Assembly: GCA_015847255.1 (NCBI GenBank)
Contig: JADLZK010012611.1
Coordinates: forward strand, 1-64,000
Origin: Hyparrhenia diplandra
Lineage: Eukaryota; Streptophyta; Magnoliopsida; Poales; Poaceae
DNA: 64,000 nucleotides
Reading direction: 5' to 3'
The notes under the pieces were generated by a model. The model ran no database searches, was not told the origin of the DNA, and worked only from the letters and a program-made list of their open reading frames with translations. The position numbers were made by a program, and so were the translations under genes. Positions 22,854 to 35,280 of the stretch are shown here, piece after piece. Position 1 is the first letter of the stretch. The number at the start of each line of letters is the position of its first letter.

Positions 22854-22861
22854 TCAGAGAA

Positions 22862-25800
22862 ATCAATCATCAGACCTGGCTAGGAGAGGAGCCCCTTGTG
22901 ATCCATCCATCGAGTACTCTTTTCTTTTTCAGAAGACATGCTGCAAAGTCTCACACTACTGTGCATTTTAAACATGTAAAAGACCCGACAAGTTGATGTT
23001 GCTACTGAAGACAAAATCAGAGCAAATGATTGCTCGCCCTCGCCTTCCTCCCCCTCTGAGGTCTGAGTGCATGCAGCATGTGGCAACGACGCTTTCAGCA
23101 TCACCCCCTAGTACAACACAAACATGTCTTCCCTCTTTTGACGACTGCGACATGTTACGACTGTATCCCATCCCAAAGTATAGAGAAGTTCAAACCCCGG
23201 ATTATATACAAACAAATAATCATGAAATAAAGCAACCCGTATGTCACGCGTACCAAATCGGGACCCCTCCAGCTAGCACCTCCTACGTTTAACGGCAGCC
23301 CGCGCCAATAATTACCATCAGACAGGCCGCGTCATTGCAGATTGCACCACGACCTAGCAGTCGCATCGCGGCGGCGCTCGTGAAGGAAGCAACACGACAC
23401 GAGCCCCATTTTCAGCGTCGGGTGCGTGCAAGCTGCCGAGCGGCGGAGCAGCCGGCAACCCAGCGGACACGGGGAGGTAGCGGCGGTCAGGGTCAGTTCA
23501 GTCAGTCAGGTCACTGCTCGCCCCGAGCGGACAGCACGCCAACTCCCTTTTCGGCCCTCGATCACGTCCGTCGACTCCGGCCACTCCACCCAACAAAGCT
23601 ACTACTCCTCCTACGCGTACCCCCGTGTGCGGTGCGCTGCGCTGAAAACCCGCACCGCACGGCCGGGCCGCACACCGGGGCCCGTGGCTGATGAGGCCTG
23701 ATCGATCGAGCACTGAGGGGACGTGGACGGACACACACAGTTACTGTACACAACAGCCGCGGGCAAGTGGTAAGATTAGTGGCATGATTGGGTTCGTTGC
23801 GCCCGGTCCACGCAGTAGCCGTAATCATGCTGTTGGGCGAGTGAGGAGATCGTCGTGTCTGGATGAGGAGTGACTAGTGAGTGAGAACCCAAGAAAAAAG
23901 AACACCAAATGCAATGCAATGTTCAATGCAGTAGACGATTAGCACGGACGGATCTGCTAGTATATACGTACACTCTATTCTGTACAGTTCCCGTGTTGTC
24001 GTCTGTGCGTCACTGGATTGTAGTTGTTTGAATTGAATTCGGAGGCCAGACCCTTTGCATGGACACAGGGCGATCAGTTTTTGTGCCGGTACGTCGTCGC
24101 TCATCGCTTGCCCACCGTGGACTTCCACTTCCACGTACTACTTGAGCACTTGTAGCTAGTGGTACTCAGACAGCGCACCTGTCATATCCATGCAGTTTTT
24201 GTTTCAAAATTTGAACCTTATTAACAGTCCAGTCCCCTATATCCCTGGTACGCTGAGCTTTGGCCGCCGCTTGGCTCTCGTCCCTGCCGGGATGCCGGCG
24301 CGTGAGGACCAATGGCATGCAGGGCGAGAAGGAACAACGAGCAAGACAAAGGGCCAGGGGTTCCACGCGCTAGCTACAAACACTTCGCGTCGCGTGTCGT
24401 GCTGCGCGCTGGGCGCGCGCGCGTGTCATGACTTGGGAGTTGCACTGCAGGTTCCCACGCCTACCCACACACGATTTTGGCAATTGAAAAAAGAGGGGTC
24501 GCGGAGCGGCGACGACGACGATAGTTGGGCAGGGGCAGGCATAATTGTCAATGATGCTCGAATCCTTGCACGGCATGTTGGAGCAGCGATCACGTACGTC
24601 CACGCAGCGATTCAAACACCGTTGACCCCGGCCGGAGGATCCACAACCATATAATACTCGCACTTTTGGACTTGTCTAGTGTGTACAGCGCACAACTATC
24701 TTAATTTGAGCTCGACGACAGTGGTTAAGCAGCTAGCTATGGCTACATTACGCAGGAGGCAGGCAGGCTAGCTAGCTTTGAATGATGAGAAATCGAGAAC
24801 TTGGCTAGACGCTTTGTAGTAGCCACTAGCCGAGAGGTTAGGTGGGGATGCAGACATGTGGGCCCATGGCCCGACATTCCGCGTGATCCGCGGTGGTCCG
24901 CCCCGTAAATTATTGTGTGCCCCAGTGGTGTCTTTCTGACTCTGAAAAAAAGAGCGAGAGCGAGCAAGAGCTGCTATGCCACTGCACTGCAGACTGCATG
25001 CACCGCAATGCAGGAACCTAATTTTCGTTTCATGGTTTTTGTTTCGCTGTTGGCTACACAAGTGCAAGGTATTGCGACCCAGCCGTGGGGGACCTTGCAC
25101 GGTCTGAATCTGCCCATTCCCCCAACCCCATGGACCATGGACTACTGGCTGTAGCAGGCTACTACTAGTACTAGCAACAGCTCGCAACAGGGTCCTCGTA
25201 CAGTAATCCTACTCACAGAGTTGGAACATTCCTAGCTAGCTCTAGCTACTACTACTAGTAGCTCGCGACGACTGCGGGATGTGCAGCGTCTAGTGCGCGC
25301 GTGATGAACCGGCCGTCGGTTTTTGCGTAAAACTGGTGTCGATCGTTTTCCCTTTGCTTCTATTTTTTGACAAAAGATTATTCACGGTTAATCTTTTAGG
25401 CCGGCCGACCAATCGGAATTGCTACATTCGATGGGGCCGATAAGATCGAAGGTCCTACTACAGCAGCTAAACTACTGTAGCTGACCATGTAAGAGCTCGA
25501 TGAGGTTACTGTACACACGTCAATGACCACCTCTGGTACGTGTGATGACGGGGAATCATGGTGATTGTTTATTTGACAACTTTGACGCTGTGGGGTGGGC
25601 AACTTTACCTGACACCCACCGCGCGCGCGCATGCATGCAGCGCTATGCCCTCGCTGATGACGACGATGTCCGAGCTAGTGGATGTTGTGGAGCGTGCGTA
25701 GCCAGTAGTGGTAGTGGTAGATCGGAGCTAGCGCGCAGAGTCCCATTTGGACTTACTGAAAACTGCTGCTCATCCTTGCATCATCTTATTGCCGACAAAG

Positions 25801-28090
25801 GACTTTGAGGACGCCTCGTTCAGCATGCATCCAGCTCTTCTCGGGGGGATAAACGGTAAGCTCAAGCTGGAAAATTACGGTCAGTGTTTTTTTGCCTTTG
25901 CTGGCAGCCTGTGCGGCACACCCATGTGAAGCGAAGATTTTTGTGTACTACGACTAGTAACATGCGCAGCAAAATGCATGGTGGCTTGTGATCGTTTTTG
26001 TTTTCGAGATGAAAAATCATGCATGGTGGTAATCTTATAGTGGGCCGGAAGGCATGCATGCTACTACGACGACATCGTGTACGAAATCTGAGCCCGGCTC
26101 TAGTGTGCATGCATTGCATTGCAGGCGGCAGAGCTGGATTGACTGCTTAATTGCTAGCTGCGTCATCAACTCGATCTCGGCCCGGTGTCCCATGCATGGC
26201 ACGCCCCGATGGAAGCAATGGAGGAGTACATGCATACTGTAGTCTGCAGCAACACACATGGGCAATTGTTGTTTTCTTAAAACAACGTAGTGGTGCTAGT
26301 ACAAGCATCATCATTCATATGTCAGCTCAGCAGATTTTTCCTGTTTAACGCAACACCAATTTTTTGAATAAACCCAAGGAAACCCATAATTCCAGAAAAT
26401 CCGCATCTGAATATGACGTGTACTATCAGTCTTTTGTTCCAGAAGATCTGTAAAATAAAGTGGAGAATCTCAATGAAAAAGTAGCAGCCGCATGAAATTG
26501 CGGCACAGATGGAGGGAGGGAAAGCCCAAGTGAACCCACCAAATCCATCAATCAATCGATCCATCCCGTCCATGGCCCGATCGAGCAATCACTGGTCGCC
26601 ACCTCGCTCCACTCACTCAACCGGCGTACGTGGCCATCAGGGTCCGTAGCGCACGGGTAGCCAGGCCAGGAGAGCCACTAGGGCCGGCCCAACCGGTGCC
26701 GCGACATGACGGATCGATCGACGCGAACCCGCTGGATCTTGCGAGACTTCCCCAAACAATGGAGGCAGAGCGGAGCCAAAACCAACCCCAATGGGCGACG
26801 CACCGCACCTCAGCGCCAGCACCAGCACCAGCAAGCCCGTCCACCGCTCTCAGTCTCCGTCGCATCACCGTCCTCCGCCCGTCCTCCGCCCCGGCCCGGC
26901 CCCCGGGATTCCGCCAAGCGCAAGGCGACGCGACGCTTGCGGCCAACACCGTCTCCTCCTCGCATCGGCGCCTCGGCACGGCTCGATGGGTCAACCGCCG
27001 GCCGGCCGGCACATGCAGGCATAGGCATTTGATATTTGCATGCATGCACATGCACGCCGCGCGCGCCGGTGAATTTTTTTCCTTGTAGTTGTAGCTTCCC
27101 CACACGTTGGGAACTGTAAAAGGCGGACATGCATGTTATTACCCCGGCCAGGTCGGACGTCGGTCCCACCCACGACGGCGCGCGGTGCACGGCGTCTGGC
27201 CGACGGGCGACGGGGCCCGGCCGCCGCCCGGCGTGCTCGCTGCTTGCATTCATGCTGAGCATGCATGCATGCATGGCCATGCACGGGGACCTTCGATCTC
27301 ATTGGACTCGGGTCGTCGGGAGGAAAGCTGGGAAAAGGGCGGTTAGGTAAGCTGCCATGCCAGCACACTGTCGCGGAGAGGCGGGCGGCTCAGTTTTGCG
27401 GATAAATGGCCCGGGACGAGGACGAGGAGCTGCTTTTTGCTCATATATCTCGTGCACGTCTTGCCACTACTGTTTTGTTGCCGGGACGCCGCATGTCCGG
27501 GTGACACATTTCGAAATCCTTGTCCGTGCTGCCTGTAACCTGGCCAGCTGCTTGCTCAGTTCGCCGTGGTGGCTGACCGGGATGGGGGCTCCAGGCTCCG
27601 GCCGTCTCCAATGGTTATTTATTTATTATCCAGATGTGACGTGTGCTATAGAAAAGTAGGAGAGAGAATAGTCATTAGTATATAGAAATAGCTGGGACTA
27701 TTTCAAATAGCCCAAGAATATGTGAGAAGAGCATGTGGGTCCAATAATATAAAATAGTCTTTGTTATTGTCACCACCTCCACATCACCGACCAAATAGCG
27801 TGGTAGCTATAGCTATTACCATCATGGATGCCCTCATGTCTCAACCACAGCCCTACCCACACAGGTCTAATCGGAAATATACGTACCCAGCGCACTGAGT
27901 TAACACATCGTTGTGTGCCTGCGTGCAATCGCGCGTGCTCTCTCTTTCTGTTGGTCGCCCACTACATTTCCTGTCAACTCTTGTCGCGTCGTTGCGTGGA
28001 CAGTCGATCGTGCATTTTTTCAAAGGAGAATACAATTCTAAATGCATTATATTGTTAGAATATTTACTAAAACTTCATAAAGTATATAGA
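22862..28090. other. Gene-poor intergenic region
   Basis: I found no supportable gene in these 5.2 kb. GC-rich patches at 23.33-23.70 and 26.62-27.36 kb give overlapping frames on both strands (up to about 160 codons) without domain resemblance or splice logic, so I treat them as chance. Many GCATGCATGC palindromes and CTAGCTAG runs occur at 24.7-27.3 kb. 27.64-27.83 kb is AT-rich and may hold an old MITE, but its ends are not definable. Confidence 0.45.
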
Positions 28091-28270
28091 TCATAAATAT
28101 TAGTGCTTAACACGAAATAGGCGTGTATATACGATAAAAAAATACATTAAAAATCTAGTAATATACTTATATAATATCATAAATATTAGTGCTTAACACG
28201 AAATAGGTGTGTATATACAATAAAAATACATTAAAAATCTAGTAATATACTTATATAATATCATAAATAT
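28091..28270. repeat. AT-rich tandem repeat, ~85-bp unit, about 2.1 copies
   Basis: TCATAAATATTAGTGCTTAA starts at 28091 and again at 28177, and TCATAAATATTA starts once more at 28261 (periods 86 and 84 bp). The shared unit includes CACGAAATAGG and AAAAATCTAGTAATATAC. Confidence 0.88.
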
Positions 28271-28316
28271 TATTATTAATAACAATTCTCAATGAGTAGT
28301 TGTTAAAACATTATAA

Positions 28317-28707
28317 TTTTTTTGCGATAAGGAAAATTTTTGATTGATACTAAAGTAAGTTACATCCTCTCATTACAAAAGTAAACCAAACTACTCCACC
28401 TCCATTGATAGGAGACAAGAAACCTTGAAAAAGTCATAAATTCCACCATACAGGATCATCATCCCAAACGGATATGCCACGGACTTAAAGTCTCCGACCG
28501 AACGAACAAAACCATCTCACCATCCACCGCCGTCATTCTCATACCCATCATTTTTGCAAAAGAGGAGTAAACCGCTAAAACTCCACATGCGAACACGATG
28601 AAATTGGCGCCGCCCGACACGACACGTGGTCGAACTCATCGTCGTTGTCTTCACCGGTTTTGTCATGAGAGAACACAAGTCCAAACGACATCCGGATAGA
28701 TATCGTT
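28317..28707 (-). mobile_element. Poly(A)-tailed retroposon-like repeat, copy 1 (interrupted by the gypsy element)
   Basis: It starts on the plus strand with a T-run followed by GCGATAAGGAAAA, i.e. a poly(A) tail after TTTTCCTTATCGC on the minus strand. It then follows 59002-59393 closely (blocks TTACATCCTCTCATTACAAA, GACAAGAAACCTTGAAAA, AAAACTCCACATGCGAACA). It stops abruptly at the first base of the gypsy LTR, where the other copy continues, so the gypsy element inserted into it. Confidence 0.7.
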
Positions 28708-29995
28708 TGTCGGGGTCCTAAATATCGGGCCCCGTGACATTCTCATATAACGAGAAATTGTCGGCCGTCGGGCCCGCGAAAACTCATTTGCTATCATCCC
28801 GCTTAGAAGGACGGCCCGCCAGACGGTGGACCGGGCCAAAGAGCCACGACGCCCACGTGAAGACGGAGTCGGCCCACAGACGGCCCACCGGAGTCACCGC
28901 GACGAAAGAGCTCGCTACGCTCACGGAGGACAAGGTCGGGGACCTTTACAAGACGACGAACCATGGCGCCCCACGTCATCATCGGCCAACCTAAGGCTGG
29001 ATTCAACCCCAAATCTCCGGGTCTCGCCCGAGGGTGGCTTAGCTCACCACCTCGGATGAGAGACCTCGCCTCGCCCGAGGGTGGCCTAGCTCACCACCCC
29101 GGGCGCCAAAAACTCCGCCTCGCGAGGGAGACCCGGCTCTCCATCCTCGGCGAGGTGGCTCTTCCCACTCACCCGGGGTCATAGGCCCTCGGGCGTGGGA
29201 GGTTCGTCTCAAGGAAGGGAAACATTTTGCATTTAATGCGGTTACAGACGAGGCGCGAGGGCCATCGATTACGCCCGGTCAAATCGACTGCGGATCACTT
29301 CCCAAATCGGCCGATGGGACACAAAGGTGAAGCCGGTGACATATTACGCCGCCCAAAGACGGGAAACCAGGACAACCTTGTTCATTTCGAAAACGCGGCC
29401 CAAGACGCCCACGGCGGGCGGACCCTCGGGCTTATGACACGCCGCGGCCCGCTTTCTGGGACCGGCCCTCGCCATGCGGACTGTGAGGGACGCCTCACGG
29501 ATCCTCGGGGGCCGCACCGTGAAACGGCACGTCCGCCATCGGATTAGGGACGCGTGTCTTCATCAAACAACGCCCAAGCTAGCCGGCCCTCGGCCGCGCA
29601 TGCAACGAGCATAGCCTCGGAAATTAGCCACCTAGGCATCCACATATGCAAACATTACTTCCCTCTTCCCTCTATAAAGGGAGTAATGCCCCATTAGCGG
29701 GGATCCCCCGCACGGACAAAAGCATAACCACCACTACCACCACGATCGTGGGGCTTGAGACCGGCGTCTCTCCCTCACACCGCTTGTAACCCCTACTACA
29801 AGCTCACCTTTGAGCCTTGAGTAACACGAGCGGGACACCACCCATTGGGACGTAGGGTCCCGTTGGCTTTGAACCGGGATAAACTCGCCGTGTTCGTGTC
29901 CATCTTGCGCCACGCCATAGGAGGAGGGGGGCACACGGCCCATAAATTCTTTATTGCCGGCACCGAGGCACCCCCGGTTCTCGGAACGCCCGGCA
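28708..29995 (+). repeat. Left (5') LTR of the gypsy element
   Basis: It runs from TGTCGGGGTCC to about GGAACGCCCGGCA. It matches 41941-43243 almost throughout, with many small indels. It contains CTCTATAAAGG as a promoter. Confidence 0.85.
29672..29679 (+). promoter_or_regulatory. TATA box in the left gypsy LTR
   Basis: CTATAAAG follows a CT-rich stretch (TTCCCTCTTCC). The right LTR has the same motif at about 42923-42930. Confidence 0.55.
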
Positions 29996-29997
29996 GT

Positions 29998-30010
29998 TGG
30001 CGCGCTAGGT
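29998..30010 (+). other. Primer binding site of the gypsy element
   Basis: TGGCGCGCTAGGT lies two bases after the LTR end. It resembles the TGGCGCGCCAGGT-type site usual in grass gypsy elements of this lineage. Confidence 0.65.
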
Positions 30011-31539
30011 AGAGAGCGTGCATCGCATCCCCGTCCGCCTCCATGGCGTTTCCACCTTCGTTCCACCACCTTTCGCCAGGACCACGAGCTCCCAGCGGAA
30101 CACTTCTTTGTTCTCGACGCCGGAGTTCGTGGCGCTTCGGCCACAACTACGAGATGATCCTTTTGCCCGACATGACGGCCGAAAGGAGGGCGGCGTTACG
30201 CAGCGGCATGCCCATCATCACGCGGCTAAGCGCGAAGCGAGCAAGGCGGACCCACCGGCGCGCAAAAGGCGCATCAAACAACGGATTCGAATCCGACAAC
30301 ACACCCGGTGCCGAGCTCGGGAGGGCTCCGGGAACCCTAGGCGTCGGGAAGATCCTTACCCGAGACGGCGGCGGCGGCAGGATTCCGAAACCCTAATCAT
30401 CGGAGAACAGCGTCCGCACCGGTGATAATTTGGAAGGGTACCGTAATTCCTCGCCGACGGGAGACTTGATGAAGCGCCCGAGCGGAGAGCATGGGGCGAG
30501 ACCTCCCGTCGTCCCACGGGAACGCTATCCCACCGGACAATCACGCGGAAGAGCGCATCCGCCGAAGGATCTTTGCACGACCCCATCCCGCCTCCTCGTC
30601 GGGCACGATCGGGGCAGTCCCGAGAACGGCGGAATCACACTACCGTCCGGAGAACGGGGACTTCCTCGCGTTCGGCGCCCCAGGAACCGGCGGCGAGGGC
30701 GATTATGACCCCACGCGGGAATGCTTCAATATAGAGATCCGAGAAGCAAGATGGCGCCTCACCCGCGTCTCCGGCGAAGATGAGGCGGGCATACCCGCCA
30801 CCGGCGGGCGCGACATGGCGCCAGGCGGCTCGCCGCCTGTCCCGGCCGTAGCGCGCGCCGGCGCTGCCGGCGAATCTTGCGCGCAGCTCACCGGATCTGC
30901 AGACCGCATCCAATCAGCGCGACCGACAAGCTGGGCGCAACATCCAACGGGAGCAAGCCCGACGCGGGCAAGCCCCAAGAGCGCCTCGGATCGCGGCAGT
31001 GGTGGGACGCGACGGACCTAACGGGTGCCTCCAATCCCAGTGCATAGCGGCCCCGTTCAAGCGAGCCCGACCTCAGCGTGGCGGCGGCCGCCATCTTGAT
31101 GTACGAAATGCCCGAGCCCTCCACTACTGGGGGTAGGCGCATACGGGGAAGGCCTCCGTCAACTCCTTGACAGGCGGCGGTGCAACAGCGAGAGTTCCGC
31201 TTCCGGGATCGGGCCGTGGCGCCACGGGCGGTGAGGGAACCGGGGCGAAGTCGGGGGGCTCCGTCCACCGGACAGCCGAGCCCGGCAAGGCGAGCGATCG
31301 GGAGCGCACGGGCGACAACCGTTAGCCGCCCGGTCACGGGAACGCATAGAAGACACGCTGCGCGACCGCAACCCGAGGCGCCCCCGACCTCGGGGACGAG
31401 ATCGAGCGGCCGGGGCTCGCCACGAAGGTGGCTCGCCTCGAGGGCGACAAGCGGGACGAGGCGCTGAGGGCGGTCGAGAGGACCGAGGGTACTCCCCGAT
31501 CGCCGGGCCTCGAGGCCTTCACCGGGGACATCGGGAGGG

Positions 31540-32540
31540 GCACCACTCCTGCTGCGTTTTAGGCCCCCGAGCCATCTCGAAGTACACGGGAGAGACTCGT
31601 CCCGAGGTATGGCTGGGACGACTATCGGCAGCATGCCCGGTTCGTAGGGGCACACGATGACAAAGTGATAATCGAAATTTGCCCCTGTACCTCTCAGGAG
31701 TCTGCGCGGGGGCTGGGTGGAACATCTTCCACCGGACCTCATATCAAATTTGGCGGACTTGGAGAGAACCTTCCTTGGTAACTTCGGGCACATACCTACG
31801 CCCGGGTAACTCGTGGGATCTCGGCTGCCGACAAAAATCCGACGAATCCTGCGCGACTACATCCGGCGCTTCTCCAAGCGGCGGACCGAGCTCCCTAATG
31901 TGACGGATTCAGACGTCATCGGGGCCTTCTTGGCCGGCACCACTTGCCGAGACCTCGTGAAGAAGGCCGGGGCGCCGGACTCCCACCGGGCAAACGAGGC
32001 GATGGACATCGCCACCAAGTTCGCCCGGTGAGAGGAGGCTGTCGGGGCTCTGTTCAATCGTGGCTCGCAAGGGAAAGCGCAAGGAAGAGGAGCCCGAGGG
32101 ATCGCAACCTCGGGAGAGCAAGAAGAAAAAGAAGAAAGATAAGAGCCGCAAGGGCAAGGGCCACGCCGCCCAAGCGCACGATGAAGACATGGTGGCTGCG
32201 GTCGATCGCAGGGGGCCCAGAGCCCCCGCCACAAGAAACCTTCGATGACATGCTCAAGAAGCCATGCGGAACCATAGCTACCCGGTCAAGCATACCCTCG
32301 GGAGTGCAAGAGGGTACGCCAACATTTCGCCAAGCTCAAGGCCATCCCCGAGGGTGAAGAGGAAGAGGCTCCGAGGGTGGCGCCAAGGGCAACGAGGAGT
32401 TCCGAAGGTGAATAAGCGCTTCATGATCTTCGGCGGCAAAGCACCAAAGAACATGTCCGTGCGGCAGTCAAGCAAGAAGGAGCGTCGGGAGGTCTATGCC
32501 ACGGAGCCGGCAACCCGAAGCTGCGCAAGTGGTCGGACCA
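31540..32540 (+). pseudogene. Gypsy gag remnant
   Basis: The frame at 31813 gives RDYIRRFSKRRTELPN followed by DVIGAFLAGTTCRDLV, the conserved C-terminal part of Tat-type Gag. Upstream frames contain pieces matching LEHLPP and ADLERTFLGNF in the order expected. Lysine-rich DNA follows at 32080-32170. Stops and frame changes throughout exclude a functional nucleocapsid precursor. 29996-31540 is the degraded leader and N-terminal gag. Confidence 0.75.
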
Positions 32541-33340
32541 GGCCATCACCTTCGACCGGTCGGATCACCCCCAAGACATCCCGAACCAGGGGGCTTATCC
32601 CCGGTGGTGGATTCCATCATCGCCAACACACGGCTCACCAAAGTCCTTATGGGCCGGAGGGAGCGGCCTCAACCTCATCTACGAAGAAACCCTCGACCTC
32701 CTCGGGGTAGACAAGTCCAAGATCCGCCCTGGAGGGCCCGGCATTCAATGGCGTCGTCCCCGGCAAGCGGCCTAAAGCCCCTCGGGCAGATCGACTTACG
32801 GTTTGCTTCGGTGACCCCTCGAACTTCAGGCAAGAGACTCTCACATTCGAGATCCTTGGGGTCGCGGTACTTACCACGCACTCCTCGGGCGGCCTTGCTA
32901 CGCCAAGTTCATGGCTGTCCCGAACTACACGTACCTCAAGCTCAAGATGCCGGGGCCGAAGGGTGTCATCACGCGAGGCCCCTCGCACCATCATGCATAC
33001 GAGTGCGACGTGGAGAGCGTGGAGTATGCCGAGGCACTCGCCATTGCCGAGGCACTCATCGCCGACGCGAAGAGAAGCTTTGACGAAATCACGATCCGGC
33101 ATGAGGCCAAAAGCGCCATTGGGAGCTTCGAGCCCTCCTCGGGCACCAAGAAGATCCCACTCGATCCCAAGAACCCGAAGGAGAAGGCCGCCGACCATCG
33201 GCTCGGACACGGATCCGAAATAGGAAGCCGTGCTCGTCGACTTCCTCCGCGCGAATGCCAAGACGTTTGCGTGGGGACCCTCGGACATGCCGGGCATACC
33301 GGGGATGTCGCCGAGCACTCCCTAGACATCCGTAGGGCTC
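32540..33340 (+). pseudogene. Gypsy aspartic protease and linker remnant
   Basis: The pieces AITFDRSDHP, SGLNLIYEETLDLLGVDKS and GRPCYAKFMAVPNYTYLKL occur in order across three frames. They match the protease region of Tat polyproteins. The codons around the expected catalytic Asp (about 32649-32660) read LMGRRE in one frame, so the Asp is lost as written. VESVEYAEALAIAEALIAD and VAEHSLDIR follow as the linker to reverse transcriptase. Confidence 0.75.
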
Positions 33341-34050
33341 AAAGCCGGTCATGCGGCGCTTGCGCCGCTTTTTTGATGACGCCAAGCGGAAGATCATCGG
33401 CGAGGAGATCCACAAGCCACCGGAGGCCGGATTTATAAAAGAAGTATTCCACCCCGAGTGGTTAGCTAATCCTGTATTAGTAGAGAAAAAGAATGGGAAA
33501 TGGCGGATGTGTGTGGACTACACTAGTCTCAACAAAGCATGTCCGAAAGTTCCTTTCCTTTGCCTCGAATCGACCAAATTGTCGACTCCTTTGCGGAATG
33601 TGAAACGTTGTCCTTTTCTTGACGCGTATTGCGGTTATCACGAGATCAAAATGAAAGAGTCCGACCAGCTCGCGACCTCGTTCATAACACCCTTCGGGAT
33701 GTATTGCTACCTCACCATGCCCTTTCCGGGTGAGGAGTTGGGGGCAACATACCAGCGGTGCATGCAAATCATCTTCGGGGAACTCATTGGAAGGATCGTG
33801 GAAGCCTATGTCGGACGACATAGTGGTAAAATCAAGAAAACGACGGACCTCGTGAGAGACCTCGGGGAAACCTTCGAGTGCCTAAACAAGAAGGGAGTCA
33901 AGCTCAACCCCAGAAAAATGCGTATTCGGGGTCCCAGAGGGATCTTGCTTGGGTTTTATCGTCTCTCAACGAGGCATCGAAGCAAACCCAACCAAGGTTG
34001 ACGCGATCACCAAGATGGGTCCGATCCAAGATCTCAAGGGAGTACTGAGA
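33340..34050 (+). pseudogene. Gypsy reverse transcriptase remnant
   Basis: One long frame from 33351 carries EWLANPVLVEKKNGKWRMCV, DYTSLNKACPKVPF, SDQLATSFITPFGMYCYLTM and GATYQRCMQIIFGELIGR, all gypsy RT landmarks. At the active site the frame reads AYVGRH: an extra G at about 33811-33813 displaces the YVDD codons. The fingers and palm are otherwise well preserved. LLGFIVSQRGIEANPTKVDA follows from 33949 in another frame. Confidence 0.85.
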
Positions 34051-35280
34051 AGGTCATGGGCTGCTGGCTTCATTATGCGGAGTTCATCTCACGCCTCGGG
34101 GGAGAGGGCCTGCCCCTCTACCGGCTCCTTCGCCAAGTCCGGGCGCTTTGCACGGACCCCCGAGGCCGAAGAGGCCCTCGGCAACCTCAAGAAGCTCCCG
34201 ACAAACCCACCAACCCCTGGTGCCACCAAACCCGGGAGAGACCTTGCTCCTCTACGTCACGGCCACTACCCGGGTAGTCGGCGGTGGTCGTAGTAAGAGC
34301 GCCGGGAAGAGGGGCACACGTTGCCGGTTCAACGCCCGTTTACTTCATCGTGAAGTACTTTCCGACACCAAGACTCGAGGTGCTCGCGGAAAAAAGCTGG
34401 CATGCGCCATCGTCTTGACGCGAAGAAAACCGCCACTACTTCCCCTCGCGCACCCAATCGCCGTGGTATCCTCGTTCCCCCTCGGGAAATCATCCAAAAA
34501 TCGAGAGGCCACGGGAAGAGTGGCGAAGTGGGCGGTGGAGCTCATGGGCGAAACTATATCATTCTGCCCGCAAAGCGATCAAATCCCAGGTCCTAGCCGA
34601 CTTTGTGGCGAATGGACGATACCACGCCTACCCCCCGCACCCATCCGGCCGAGTCTTTGGACCATGTATTTGGATGGATCCATGATGAAGGCGGCGCGGG
34701 GGCTGGTTTGCTCTTCATCTCACCCTTCGGGGTTCACACGAGGTATGCCATCCGGCCGCATTTTCTGCCTCCAACAACGTCGCTTGAGGGAGAATACGAG
34801 GCGCCGGTCAGCGGTCTCCGGATCGTGGCGGACCTCGGGAATAAACCGGTTGGAAACCAGGGGGATTCGCGGTTGGTCATCGACCAAGTCATGAAGGCCT
34901 CGGCGTGCCACGACCGAAGATGGGCGTATTGTCGGGAAGTGCGCAAATTGGAGGAAAAGTTCCATGGGCTTGAGCACAAGCATACGCCGAGGCGCTACAA
35001 CGAGGCCGCGGATGAAGCGGCCAAGGTCGCGGCAACCCGAGGTACCGTTCCCGAACGTCCTCACCGAGACCTCAATAAACCCTCGGTGAAGTACACCCCC
35101 TCGGAAGTACCCTCGGGGGCTCACGAGGGCGGCACCACAACCACACCGGAAGCTATGGCGGTCGGCCAGTCCCATTTGGAGAAAACCCGGCCGATGGAGT
35201 ACCTCACCCGAGGAGAGCTACCCGAGGACAAGACCGAGGCTCGCTTGGTTAGCCCGAATGGCGAGGTCCTTCACACCTGA
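34050..35280 (+). pseudogene. Gypsy RNase H and second (archaeal-type) RNase H remnant
   Basis: 34050-34560 is the poorly preserved first RNase H (pieces such as SGERACPSTGSFAKSG, then PLAHPIAVVSSFPLG-like text). From 34603 a frame encodes GGAGAGLLFISPFGVHTRYA, LEGEYEAPVSGLRIVADLG, QGDSRLVIDQVMKAS and NEAADEAAKVAATRG. This is the additional RNase H domain found downstream of the first in Tat-lineage elements. Its presence is the main reason for the lineage call. Confidence 0.75.

Noticed and set aside
24400..27300. Runs of GCATGCATGC and CGCGCGCG as a possible origin or protein-binding array
   Set aside because: Irregularly spaced simple palindromes common in grass intergenic DNA. No ordered array or CRISPR-like spacing.
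26617..27368. Overlapping frames of 125-162 codons on both strands
   Set aside because: Open in several frames at once because of GC-rich composition. No start context, splice or domain evidence.
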